A stretch of DNA of 7,432 nt, taken from Planctomycetaceae bacterium UBA6163. GTDB lineage: Bacteria > Planctomycetota > Planctomycetia > Pirellulales > Pirellulaceae. Below are positions 1-6,867 of this stretch, piece by piece. Position 1 is the first letter of the stretch. Every line of letters begins with the position of its first letter. The translations under genes were made by a program, and so were the position numbers. The stretch lies in the NCBI GenBank assembly GCA_002428205.1, contig DIUH01000222.1, positions 1-7,432 on the forward strand, in the 5' to 3' direction. The notes under the pieces were generated by a model. That model saw only the letters and a list, made by a program, of their open reading frames with translations, had not been told where the DNA came from and did no database searches.

Positions 1-42
1 GTTCACGATTTTCGGACAGGTCCTGCGTATGCCCTGTCGCCT

Positions 43-876
43 TTAAGGCGAAAGTTGCTGCCGACGGATTTCGTAAAGCAAAATGCCAGTGGCAACCGCA
101 GCATTCAATGAAGTTACTTTCCCCTGCATCGGGATGCAAAGGCGTTGATCGCAAATCTTTAATAGGTCATCACAAATGCCTTTCGCTTCGCTGCCGATGA
201 TCAATGCGGTGGGGCCAGTAAGTTTTGCACTCCAAATATTGGCTTGTGTGTTGGCATCTGCTGCGACCAGTTGTAACCCAAGTTCCTTCAACGCGACGGA
301 TGTCGCAACCAGATCATGAACCTTCACGATGGCCAAGTGGTTCACGGCCCCGGATGACGACCGTGCGACGTGTGGCGTTACCGCTGACTGCGAGTGATCG
401 CCGACAATTACGGCCAGGACCTTCGCGCCATCGCAACATCTAAGCACAGCGCCAAAATTGAACGCATCTTGCAATCGATCACAGATCACAACCAATGGTA
501 CAGTCGCTGTGCTCGATTCCGGGCTATTAGTTGCGCTAGCGAGTCGATGCATCAGATTCTCGATCGGTTCGTATGGGAACGCTCCCATCCGGGCGACAAG
601 ACCCTGGTGTTCACTCGATCCACATAACTGCTCGAGCCGATCACTGCTTACCAGTTCAAAGGGTATTCCGGATTCCTGTTTTGCTTTGATCAAATCCGAG
701 AACTGATCGAATGCTTTCTGATTCGCATAAAGCTCGATCACCGGCCAGGTGCCCGTTGCCAGTGTTTCGGTAACTGCGTGGTGACCCCACATCCAACCAC
801 GCTGGTGATTCCCGCTGTACTCACGTTTTTTTTTCCGCTTACGAGCCGAGTTGTCGGTATCAGGCTTATGGATCAT
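43..876 (-). CDS. TrmH/SpoU-family RNA 2'-O-ribose methyltransferase, RlmB-like
   Basis: Predicted cytoplasmic SPOUT-class enzyme that transfers methyl from SAM to a ribose 2'-OH; RlmB modifies a guanosine in 23S rRNA, TrmH modifies tRNA. From the ATG at 876 the protein has 277 residues (E. coli RlmB has 243). Residues about 30-97 resemble the SpoU substrate-binding domain (WGHHAVTETL at the start, EHQGLVARM at the end). The catalytic SPOUT domain follows with all three motifs: NFGAVLR (140-146, with the conserved Asn and Arg), IIGSEAKG (226-233) and IPMQGKVTSLNAAVATGI (248-265). Ahead of the folded part is a very basic patch, ARKRKKKRE, perhaps for RNA contact. The frame stays open upstream to 1089, but that part is Arg/Pro-rich and unlike the family, so I start at 876; an ATG at 921 (292 residues) is the main alternative. 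Neither has a clear Shine-Dalgarno. The family is secure; the exact RNA target (RlmB versus another TrmH-type enzyme) is inferred. Confidence 0.85.
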   Translation of the reverse strand: MIHKPDTDNSARKRKKKREYSGNHQRGWMWGHHAVTETLATGTWPVIELYANQKAFDQFSDLIKAKQESGIPFELVSSDRLEQLCGSSEHQGLVARMGAFPYEPIENLMHRLASATNSPESSTATVPLVVICDRLQDAFNFGAVLRCCDGAKVLAVIVGDHSQSAVTPHVARSSSGAVNHLAIVKVHDLVATSVALKELGLQLVAADANTQANIWSAKLTGPTALIIGSEAKGICDDLLKICDQRLCIPMQGKVTSLNAAVATGILLYEIRRQQLSP

Positions 877-1212
877 CGACAAATTGTCCGTGACCGGTGG
901 TAAAGTTTGCAGGGTTAGCATTTTTTGCGAAATGCAAATCAGATTCCATTGTAGTTGTGATTCGGTTCCGGTCGGTCGACGCCGAAGACGAGGTTCTGGC
1001 GGCCGGCCCCTCGGTTTGTGGCCCTGCCGCGTGTGAATGCAACCAAAAACAGATCGGACTGGTGGCGGCCGACGGAAGTGCGGCGCCATACGCTACGCCT
1101 AAATGCGTCCTTTTTGATCACATGATGCTATATCAATCTACGGATGCTATGCCCTGTCTGGACCGAGGTTCTGTGCCCTTTCCAAACAGAGCTTAGCGTT
1201 TTTGGTAGATTT
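877..1212. other. intergenic region between xylA and the RNA methyltransferase gene
   Basis: This stretch of about 336 bases contains no gene I can support. The minus-strand frame of the methyltransferase remains open to 1089, but its translation is rich in Arg, Pro and Gly and has no family resemblance. Two halves differ in look: about 960-1090 is GC-rich, while 1090-1212 is more AT-rich and holds the 3' flank of xylA. A 5-bp inverted repeat (1170-1174 with 1186-1190, loop 11) is the only hairpin near the xylA stop, and it has no T-run after it on the minus strand, so I do not call it a terminator. Confidence 0.6.
948..953 (-). promoter_or_regulatory. possible -10 element for the RNA methyltransferase gene
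   Basis: On the minus strand these bases read TACAAT, one base away from the sigma-70 consensus TATAAT. A transcript starting about 7 bases further on would have a leader of about 20 bases to the ATG at 921 or about 65 bases to the ATG at 876, which fits an internal start better than the long frame beginning at 1089. No matching -35 hexamer is visible 16-18 bases upstream, so this is a weak call. Confidence 0.25.
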
Positions 1213-2532
1213 TTAGACGCGATCAAGATAGCGGTTGATCAGCGCTTCGAGCATTTCTTGGCGGCCGCTGGTGTTGGCTTCGACTTCGCCTTTTTCCAGC
1301 ATGTAGGCTTCCAGATCGGCGAACGTCGCTTGACCCGATTCGATCTTCGCGCCGATGCCGCTGTTCCAGCTGGCGTAACGCTTGTCGACGAAGTTTTGTA
1401 GCGCACCATCGGCACGGATCGCTGCGGCGATCTTCAGCCCCTTGGCGAATGCGTCCATCCCGCCGATATGGGCATAAAACAGATCGATCGGCTCAAACGA
1501 TTCGCGACGCACCTTGGCGTCGAAATTGACGCCGCCTGGGGCGATCCCGCCGTGCTTTAGGATGGCGAGCATCGATTGGGTGGTCAGGTAGTAATCGGTG
1601 GGGAATTGGTCGGTGTCCCAGCCGAGCAGCAGGTCGCCCGTGTTGGCATCGATGCTGCCCAGTGCCCCTTGGATCCCAGCGTAATCCAGCTCATGCATCA
1701 TCGTATGACCTGCCAGCGTCGCGTGGTTGGTTTCGATGTTGAGTTTGAAGTGATCCAACAGATCGTATTGGCGCAAGAAATTGATGCACGCTGCGGCATC
1801 GCTGTCATACTGGTGCTTTGTCGGCTCTTTCGGCTTAGGCTCGATCAGAAATTGACCTTTGAACCCGATCTGTTTGGCATAATCGACGGCCATATGAAAG
1901 AACTTGGCCAAGTGGTCGAGTTCGCGTTTCATATCGGTGTTATAAAGATTTTGGTAACCTTCGCGGCCACCCCAAAACACATAATTCTCACCACCCAAAC
2001 GCTTGGTGACTTCCATCGCCTTTTTGACCTGAGCGGCCGCGTAGGCGAAAACGTCTGCGTTGCAACTGGTCGCCGCGCCGTGCATGAAACGCGGGTTGCT
2101 GAACATATTAGCGGTGCCCCACAACAGTTTCACACCGCTGCGTTTTTGCTCTTCTTCGAGAACGTCCGCGACGGCGTCGAAGTTCGCGTGTGACTGGCGC
2201 AAGTTGGCCCCTTCGGGCGCGACGTCTCGGTCGTGGAACGCGTAGTACGGGGCCTGTAGTTTTTCGAACAATTCGAATGCGACACGGGCACGTCGCTGGG
2301 CATTTTCGACGCTGTCCGTTCCGTCATCCCACGGGCGAACCGCTGTGCCAGGGCCAAACGGGTCGCTGCCGGTTCCGCGGAACGTGTGCCAATAGACGAT
2401 CGAAAATCGAAGATGATCTCGCATCGACTTTCCTTCGATCATTTCGTCGGGGTTGTACCAACGAAAAGCGAGTGGGTTGTCGCTGGCAGGGCCTTCGTAC
2501 TGGATCGTCGGGATGTCAGGAAATGCGGCCAT
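1213..2532 (-). CDS. xylA: xylose isomerase XylA
   Basis: Cytoplasmic divalent-metal enzyme that interconverts D-xylose and D-xylulose (and D-glucose and D-fructose), the first step of the isomerase route of xylose use. The product has 439 residues, almost the same as E. coli XylA (440), and aligns along its whole length, which places it in the longer class II type. Expected active-site residues are present: His100 and Asp103 in the FHDRDVAPEG motif; metal ligands Glu231 (with Lys233, in IEPKPKEPTKH), Glu267 and His270 (NIETNHATLAGH), Asp295, Asp306 and Asp308 (GWDTDQF), and Asp338 (GGVNFDAKVRR). The ATG at 2532 is chosen because it begins right where the family does (MAAFPDIPTIQYEG...); a longer frame to 2619 adds 29 residues without homology. 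No good Shine-Dalgarno precedes it. No xylulokinase, xylose transporter or XylR lies in the window, so it is not in a visible xyl operon. The RNA methyltransferase lies downstream on the same strand but is probably a separate unit. Confidence 0.97.
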   Translation of the reverse strand: MAAFPDIPTIQYEGPASDNPLAFRWYNPDEMIEGKSMRDHLRFSIVYWHTFRGTGSDPFGPGTAVRPWDDGTDSVENAQRRARVAFELFEKLQAPYYAFHDRDVAPEGANLRQSHANFDAVADVLEEEQKRSGVKLLWGTANMFSNPRFMHGAATSCNADVFAYAAAQVKKAMEVTKRLGGENYVFWGGREGYQNLYNTDMKRELDHLAKFFHMAVDYAKQIGFKGQFLIEPKPKEPTKHQYDSDAAACINFLRQYDLLDHFKLNIETNHATLAGHTMMHELDYAGIQGALGSIDANTGDLLLGWDTDQFPTDYYLTTQSMLAILKHGGIAPGGVNFDAKVRRESFEPIDLFYAHIGGMDAFAKGLKIAAAIRADGALQNFVDKRYASWNSGIGAKIESGQATFADLEAYMLEKGEVEANTSGRQEMLEALINRYLDRV

Positions 2533-2816
2533 GGGTTCACAGGTTGTTGTTGGACTGGGGGGTAAAGGGGACAACAGTATCAACGCAAGTTTGCGGATCG
2601 ACAACGGGGCAGAACGCACCCGTCAACTGGAGCGATTGCCCCACCCTGGACCAACTGGCCTGCGTGAATAGTTGATGAAACTCACCACGCGAGAGGCTCG
2701 GTCGCGTTAAACTGCGGATCGAGAAAACGTCCGCTGGTCGCTTGTCAGACTCAGTCGCGGGCCTCGTTCCGCCTTGGTCATACACCGACCACTCCCACCC
2801 TGCCCGAGGAAAAACG
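2533..2816. other. divergent intergenic region between xylA and the propeller gene
   Basis: This 284-base region should hold the promoters of xylA (leftward) and of the exported propeller gene (rightward). I see no convincing -35/-10 pair for either. In the xylA leader there is a 6-bp inverted repeat, TGTTGT at 2545-2550 with ACAACA at 2571-2576, around a G-rich loop of 20 bases; its role, if any, is unknown. The 10-mer TGCGGATCGA occurs twice (about 2592 and 2713), which is weak as an operator signal. Frames that run through this region (plus strand from 2742, minus strand to 2619) are taken to be non-coding extensions of the flanking genes. Confidence 0.6.
2806..2810 (+). promoter_or_regulatory. 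ribosome binding site that fixes the start of the propeller gene
   Basis: GAGGA lies 6 bases before the ATG at 2817, a near-ideal Shine-Dalgarno spacing. It is the only strong ribosome-binding site in the window. It decides for the start at 2817 over the in-frame TTG at 2742, which would add 25 residues ahead of the signal peptide. Confidence 0.75.
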
Positions 2817-5800
2817 ATGAACGTCGCGACACCCGATCGTTCCCGCCGCGAAACTCGCCAGACCAAGTTTTTGAAGTTTGTCGTGCAAGAAACGCGACTT
2901 TCATCGATCGCTTCGCCGCTGGCAATCGTTGTGCTTTTGGTGGTTTCGCAATTCTCGACTAGCGTTGTTCGAGCCGATTGGCCAACATTTCGTGGCGATG
3001 CAGCTCGGACCGGATTCCTCGATTCGGCTTTGCCAGATTCAGTCGCTTTGCGATGGAGCTACGACGCATCGCCACCGACGCCTGCTTGGCCGCGGTCGGG
3101 CCGGATGCCGTTTGACCGGGCTTATCACAGCGTGATCAAAGGCGATCAGGTTTTCTTCGCCAGTTCCACCGATCATTCGCTGTATCGGCTGGACTTGAAA
3201 ACCGGCGAAGGCGGAGTGATTTTTACCGCCGACGGTCCGCTCCGTTTCGCGCCGACGATTTGGAAGGACCGGCTGCTGTTGCCCAGCGACGATGGATTTC
3301 TTTATAGCCTGTCGTTTGACGGTGAAGTGATTTGGAAACATCGCGGCGGCCCCGGTGACGCTCGTCGATTGGGCAACGAACAATTGATCTCCAAGTGGCC
3401 CGCTCGTGGTGCCCCGGCGGTTGTCGGCGATACGGTCTACTATGCTGCGGGAATCTGGCCCAGCGACGAGATTTTCGTCTATGCGCTCAATTGTGCGACG
3501 GGCGCGGTCCGGTGGGTCAACGACGATTCAGGCGGAATTGAAATGCCACAGCCACACGGCGGCGCGGATGCCGAAAGCGGCGTTTCGGCTCAAGGCTATC
3601 TAGTCGTTTCGTCCCCAGCGGCGACAAACGTGCCGTTCCCTAGCGACGAAGAATCATCGCCGCGTTTGTTGATACCGACTGGTCGCGCCGTTCCCGCTTC
3701 GTTTGACCTTGGCGATGGCAAGTTTCAATATTTCCACTTGCAAGCTTATGGCCAGAAGGGCGGGTTCGCGACGATGGCGCTCGGTCCGATGTTTTTTAAC
3801 AGCGGAATCGCCTTTGATGCGGCTAGCGGCAAGGCGGGCGACACGATCGGTGCCGGGCCATTCGCCGCGTTCCCTGGCGGCTTAGTTCGTGGTACCGAAA
3901 AACAGGTGGCGGCCTATCGCTGGGTCGAGCAAAACAAGGCCGACCGCAGAGGCAAGACGTCTCGTGTTTGGGGTTTGGAGCCGGCATGGACGACCGAAAA
4001 CGTCGACTGTGCGACTACCGTGATTGTCGTCGGCAACACGATCGTTGCTGGCGGTGATGGCGTTGTGACGTTACTGGACCGAACATCCGGTGCGGTAAAG
4101 CAGCGGTTGGAAGTGAACGGTGCGGTCTATGGTTTATCAGCATCCGATGGGCATCTGGTCGCCAGCACTGACAGCGGACAATTGTTCTGCTTTGGCGGCA
4201 ATGTCAACCCATCCGGATCACAACCGATCGCCGCGATGCATCATCAGCGTCCCACGGTTGCAGACGCGTTTACTGAAAACTCTGCTGTCGTCGCGGCGGC
4301 AGAAAAAATCGTTGCTGGGCTGACCAGCAAGCTCGGGTATTGCCTCGATTTCGGTTGTGGCGATGGCGAATTGGCTTATCAGATTGCCAAGCGAACCGAG
4401 ATGAAGATTTATGCGATTGATGATGATGCCGATCGCGTGCGGACGGTGCGTCAAAAATTGTTATCCGCGGGCTTTTATGGTTCGCGAGTGACCGTACACC
4501 TGGTACAAGATTTAGCAAAATCTCAATATCCCAACTACTTCGCCAACCTGGTTGTTTCTGGGCGCAGCCTTGCTGATCCGGATGCCGATTTTCTGGCGAC
4601 GGGGTGGCAAGCGTGCCAGCGGCCTTATGGTGGCGTTGCCATGTTCGGACCGGCCGATCAGATGCGAGTCGTCGATCGCGGGCCGCTGGAGAAGGCTGGC
4701 CAATGGACTCACCAATACATGAGCGCCGCCAACCAACTTTGTTCGACGGATGAGATGGTGCAAGGGCCGCTGGGAATGTTGTGGTATCGCGACGTCGATG
4801 TCGACCTGCCCCAGCGGCACGGTCGTGGTCCGGCACCGCTATTTTATGATGGGTTGCTCTATCACGAAGGGATTAACGAAATCGTTTGCGTCGACGCTTA
4901 TAACGGGACGGAAGTTTGGCGTTATTCATTGCCTGGGATTTTGAAGGCCTTTGATGGCGACGAACTGATGGGCGTTTCGGGGACGGGCAGCAATTATTGT
5001 GTCGGCGACACGGGCGTATACATTCGTTTGGAAGATCATTGCTTGCGTTTGGATCGTCGCACGGGTGAATTGCTGGGTAAGTTCACGGCTCCCTTGCAAA
5101 CCGACGGACAACCGGGAACCTGGGGCTATTTGGCGCTGGAGCACGGTCGACTGTTCGGGTCGCTGGCCAATCGCGACCACTTGGTCACGTTTCGATACCG
5201 TGCGACAACCGGTGATATGAAAGACCAGTTGACCGAATCGAGCACTCTGTTCGCTTTGGATCCCGAATCGGGTGAAGTCAAATGGCGATTCGATGCTAAA
5301 GATTCGATCCGTCACAATGCGATCGCGATTGGCGATGATCAAGTCTTTTTGATCGATCGGCCGCTGGCGTTGTATGATCGCAATCGCGAAAAACCGAATG
5401 AACAGCAACCCACCGGAGTGCTGATCGCGCTAGATGCGAAAACGGGAAAAGAACAGTGGCGCAATGACCAGCAGATCGACGGCACGACGTTATCGCTGAG
5501 CCCTGAGTATCGAAAATTGTTGATGAGTTACCAGCCGACACGGTTCGCACTGGCATCCGAAATCGGTGGACGTTTGACGGTGTTTGCGACCGATAAAGGC
5601 GAGATGACGTGGACCAAGCAAGCCACCTATGCCAGTCGGCCGCTGATCAACGATTACACCGTATATGCTCAGGGCGGCGCTTGGGATTTGTTAAATGGTG
5701 ATGAAAAACCTTTCAACTTTGGTCGATCTTATGGTTGTGGTGTTTTGGCCGGATCGCGTCATATGATGGTTTATCGTTCGGCGACGCTCGGCTATTTCGA

Positions 5801-6764
5801 TTTGTTGAAGAATGAAAAGACCGAAAACTATGGCGGCATGCGGCCCGGTTGTTGGTTGAACGCATTGCCAGCCGGTGGGCTGGTTTTAGTTCCTGATGCG
5901 TCTGCCGGATGTGCGTGCAGTTATCTGAATCAATCTTGGGTGGCGCTAGAGCCGGTTGGGATTCGGCCGCCGACAATCGTCCCCAGTGGTGGCGCGTTTG
6001 GCGAAGCGGTCGCCGTCGATATTCAACACGAAGACCGGTCGGTCGTTGTCAGATACACGCTCGACGGCACTTCGCCGGGAGTCGATTCGCCCAAGTATGA
6101 GGGGCCGCTGACGATTCCGGCCAGCGCGAAGTTACGTGCTCGCGCATTTGCCGATGATGGTCAATTGAGCCGGGCGAGCAATGCGGAGTTTTTGATCGAA
6201 CGCGATCTATTGCCGCTGGAAGATTTTAAGTGGCATGTATGGGATTTGTCGGGCAACGTTCATTCGGCGCCCAGCAAATGGTCGGTTGAAAAGGGTGTCG
6301 TGCATCAACGGTCGAACATTTATTTTGGCAGCGCGACGGATACGAATCCAGAAGTTGAACGTTACGGAACGCTGCGGTTTTTTACCGACGGCAAAGACTT
6401 TACTGATGGTGTGATCGAATTTGAAGTTCGTTCGGGCGATGATGATGGAATCGGTTTAGCGTTTCGCGCCGCTGATGAAAAGCGAAACTACTTATGGTCG
6501 ACCGATCTGCAGCGGAAGTACCGGATTTTGGCAGTAAAGGATGGCGATCGATTCGAGGTGCTTGCCAAGAACGATAAGACTTATCAGAAAGGCGTTTGGC
6601 AACAGGTAAGGATCGAACTAGAAGGGCCTCGCATCACTATCTTTGTTGATGGGGAAGAAGATTTTTCGATCACCGACCAGACGTTCGCCAGTGGTACAAT
6701 TGCGCTGCACAGTTGGGGTTCGGACAATGTGGAGTTTCGTCGAATTAAAATGCGGGCCAAGTAA
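2817..6764 (+). CDS. giant exported PQQ-like beta-propeller protein with inserted methyltransferase-like domain and C-terminal carbohydrate-binding-type modules
   Basis: 1315 residues; precise function unknown. Residues 1-53 look like a signal peptide: a long basic n-region, a hydrophobic core (about 34-44, IASPLAIVVLLVV) and a likely signal peptidase site after VVRA, giving a mature start DWPTFRGDAARTG. Propeller repeats of the type x-L-x-A-L-D-x-x-T-G-x-x-x-W fall near 119-136, 159-177, 218-236, 414-433, 452-462, then 687-705, 740-759, 810-827, 867-884 and 918-935. Between the two groups, about 477-650, sits a class I SAM-methyltransferase-like domain: glycine-rich motif I LDFGCGDGELA (510-520), acidic motif II IYAIDDD (531-537), and a motif IV-like strand ANLVVSGRSL. 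A Cys-rich end to the propeller (Cys974, 1012, 1032, 1034) precedes a CHB_HEX_C/Fn3-associated-type domain (about 1050-1130; VRYTLDGTSPG, YEGPLTIPASAKLRARAF) and a concanavalin/LamG-like domain (about 1134-1315; GVWQQVRIELEGPRITIFVDG). I recall similar uncharacterised planctomycete proteins. PQQ binding or enzymatic activity is not established; a scaffold or polysaccharide-associated role is inference. The module calls are firmer than the function. Confidence 0.8.
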   Translation: MNVATPDRSRRETRQTKFLKFVVQETRLSSIASPLAIVVLLVVSQFSTSVVRADWPTFRGDAARTGFLDSALPDSVALRWSYDASPPTPAWPRSGRMPFDRAYHSVIKGDQVFFASSTDHSLYRLDLKTGEGGVIFTADGPLRFAPTIWKDRLLLPSDDGFLYSLSFDGEVIWKHRGGPGDARRLGNEQLISKWPARGAPAVVGDTVYYAAGIWPSDEIFVYALNCATGAVRWVNDDSGGIEMPQPHGGADAESGVSAQGYLVVSSPAATNVPFPSDEESSPRLLIPTGRAVPASFDLGDGKFQYFHLQAYGQKGGFATMALGPMFFNSGIAFDAASGKAGDTIGAGPFAAFPGGLVRGTEKQVAAYRWVEQNKADRRGKTSRVWGLEPAWTTENVDCATTVIVVGNTIVAGGDGVVTLLDRTSGAVKQRLEVNGAVYGLSASDGHLVASTDSGQLFCFGGNVNPSGSQPIAAMHHQRPTVADAFTENSAVVAAAEKIVAGLTSKLGYCLDFGCGDGELAYQIAKRTEMKIYAIDDDADRVRTVRQKLLSAGFYGSRVTVHLVQDLAKSQYPNYFANLVVSGRSLADPDADFLATGWQACQRPYGGVAMFGPADQMRVVDRGPLEKAGQWTHQYMSAANQLCSTDEMVQGPLGMLWYRDVDVDLPQRHGRGPAPLFYDGLLYHEGINEIVCVDAYNGTEVWRYSLPGILKAFDGDELMGVSGTGSNYCVGDTGVYIRLEDHCLRLDRRTGELLGKFTAPLQTDGQPGTWGYLALEHGRLFGSLANRDHLVTFRYRATTGDMKDQLTESSTLFALDPESGEVKWRFDAKDSIRHNAIAIGDDQVFLIDRPLALYDRNREKPNEQQPTGVLIALDAKTGKEQWRNDQQIDGTTLSLSPEYRKLLMSYQPTRFALASEIGGRLTVFATDKGEMTWTKQATYASRPLINDYTVYAQGGAWDLLNGDEKPFNFGRSYGCGVLAGSRHMMVYRSATLGYFDLLKNEKTENYGGMRPGCWLNALPAGGLVLVPDASAGCACSYLNQSWVALEPVGIRPPTIVPSGGAFGEAVAVDIQHEDRSVVVRYTLDGTSPGVDSPKYEGPLTIPASAKLRARAFADDGQLSRASNAEFLIERDLLPLEDFKWHVWDLSGNVHSAPSKWSVEKGVVHQRSNIYFGSATDTNPEVERYGTLRFFTDGKDFTDGVIEFEVRSGDDDGIGLAFRAADEKRNYLWSTDLQRKYRILAVKDGDRFEVLAKNDKTYQKGVWQQVRIELEGPRITIFVDGEEDFSITDQTFASGTIALHSWGSDNVEFRRIKMRAK

Positions 6765-6782
6765 TCTTCTTAGGGTTTGTCC

Positions 6783-6838
6783 GTAGTGGAATTCGCCAGA
6801 ATTCCCCGAGCGAGAGGAATTCCGGAGAATCCCACTAC
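6783..6838. repeat. nested palindrome, REP-like intergenic element
   Basis: Two 23-base arms (6783-6805 and 6816-6838) are inverted copies of each other, pairing at 20 of 23 positions around the 10-base centre CCGAGCGAGA. Each arm is also a hairpin by itself: in the left arm GGAATTC (6788-6794) pairs perfectly with GAATTCC (6799-6805) around GCCA; in the right arm GGAATTC (6816-6822) pairs with GAATCCC (6827-6833) around CGGA with one imperfect pair. The outer ends are GTAGT and ACTAC. Two of the three mismatches in the long stem become G-U pairs in a minus-strand transcript. No T-run follows on either strand, so a standard Rho-independent terminator is unlikely. It fills most of the gap between the propeller gene and mog. 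The structure is certain; membership of a dispersed REP family is inference. Confidence 0.8.
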
Positions 6839-6867
6839 CCTGAGATGAAGTGTTGACAGAGCCTAGT

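Noticed and set aside
15..38. Hairpin GACAGG/CCTGTC just after the RNA methyltransferase stop, as a terminator
   Set aside because: Only 6 bp with a 12-base loop, and no T-run follows it on the minus strand.
28..1158. 11-mer TATGCCCTGTC found at 28-38 and 1148-1158, downstream of both minus-strand genes
   Set aside because: Several 11-base repeats are expected by chance in a window of this size, and the flanks do not match.
1576..2193. 205-codon plus-strand open frame opposite xylA
   Set aside because: It is fully antisense to a gene with complete homology and active site; its translation resembles no family I know, so it is a codon-bias shadow.
2190..2675. 161-codon plus-strand open frame over the xylA start and the divergent intergenic region
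   Set aside because: Mostly antisense to xylA, with an Arg/Gly-rich translation and no recognisable domain.
2742..2816. TTG at 2742 as the start of the propeller gene
   Set aside because: The GAGGA site 6 bases before the ATG at 2817 and the signal peptide that follows favour the later start.
2817..2975. Twin-arginine (Tat) signal in the propeller protein
   Set aside because: SRRETR lacks the expected hydrophobic residue after the arginine pair, and the hydrophobic core starts about 20 residues later.
4270..4836. 188-codon minus-strand open frame opposite the methyltransferase-like domain
   Set aside because: Antisense to a region with clear methyltransferase motifs; its translation is Arg/Ser/His-rich without a family.
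5895..5925. Haem c binding motif in the propeller protein
   Set aside because: The cysteines are in a CxC arrangement with no CxxCH.
6853..6858. TTGACA as a perfect -35 promoter box for mog
   Set aside because: It lies 9 bases before the mog ATG, so the -10 would fall inside the coding region, and no TATAAT-like sequence is found there.
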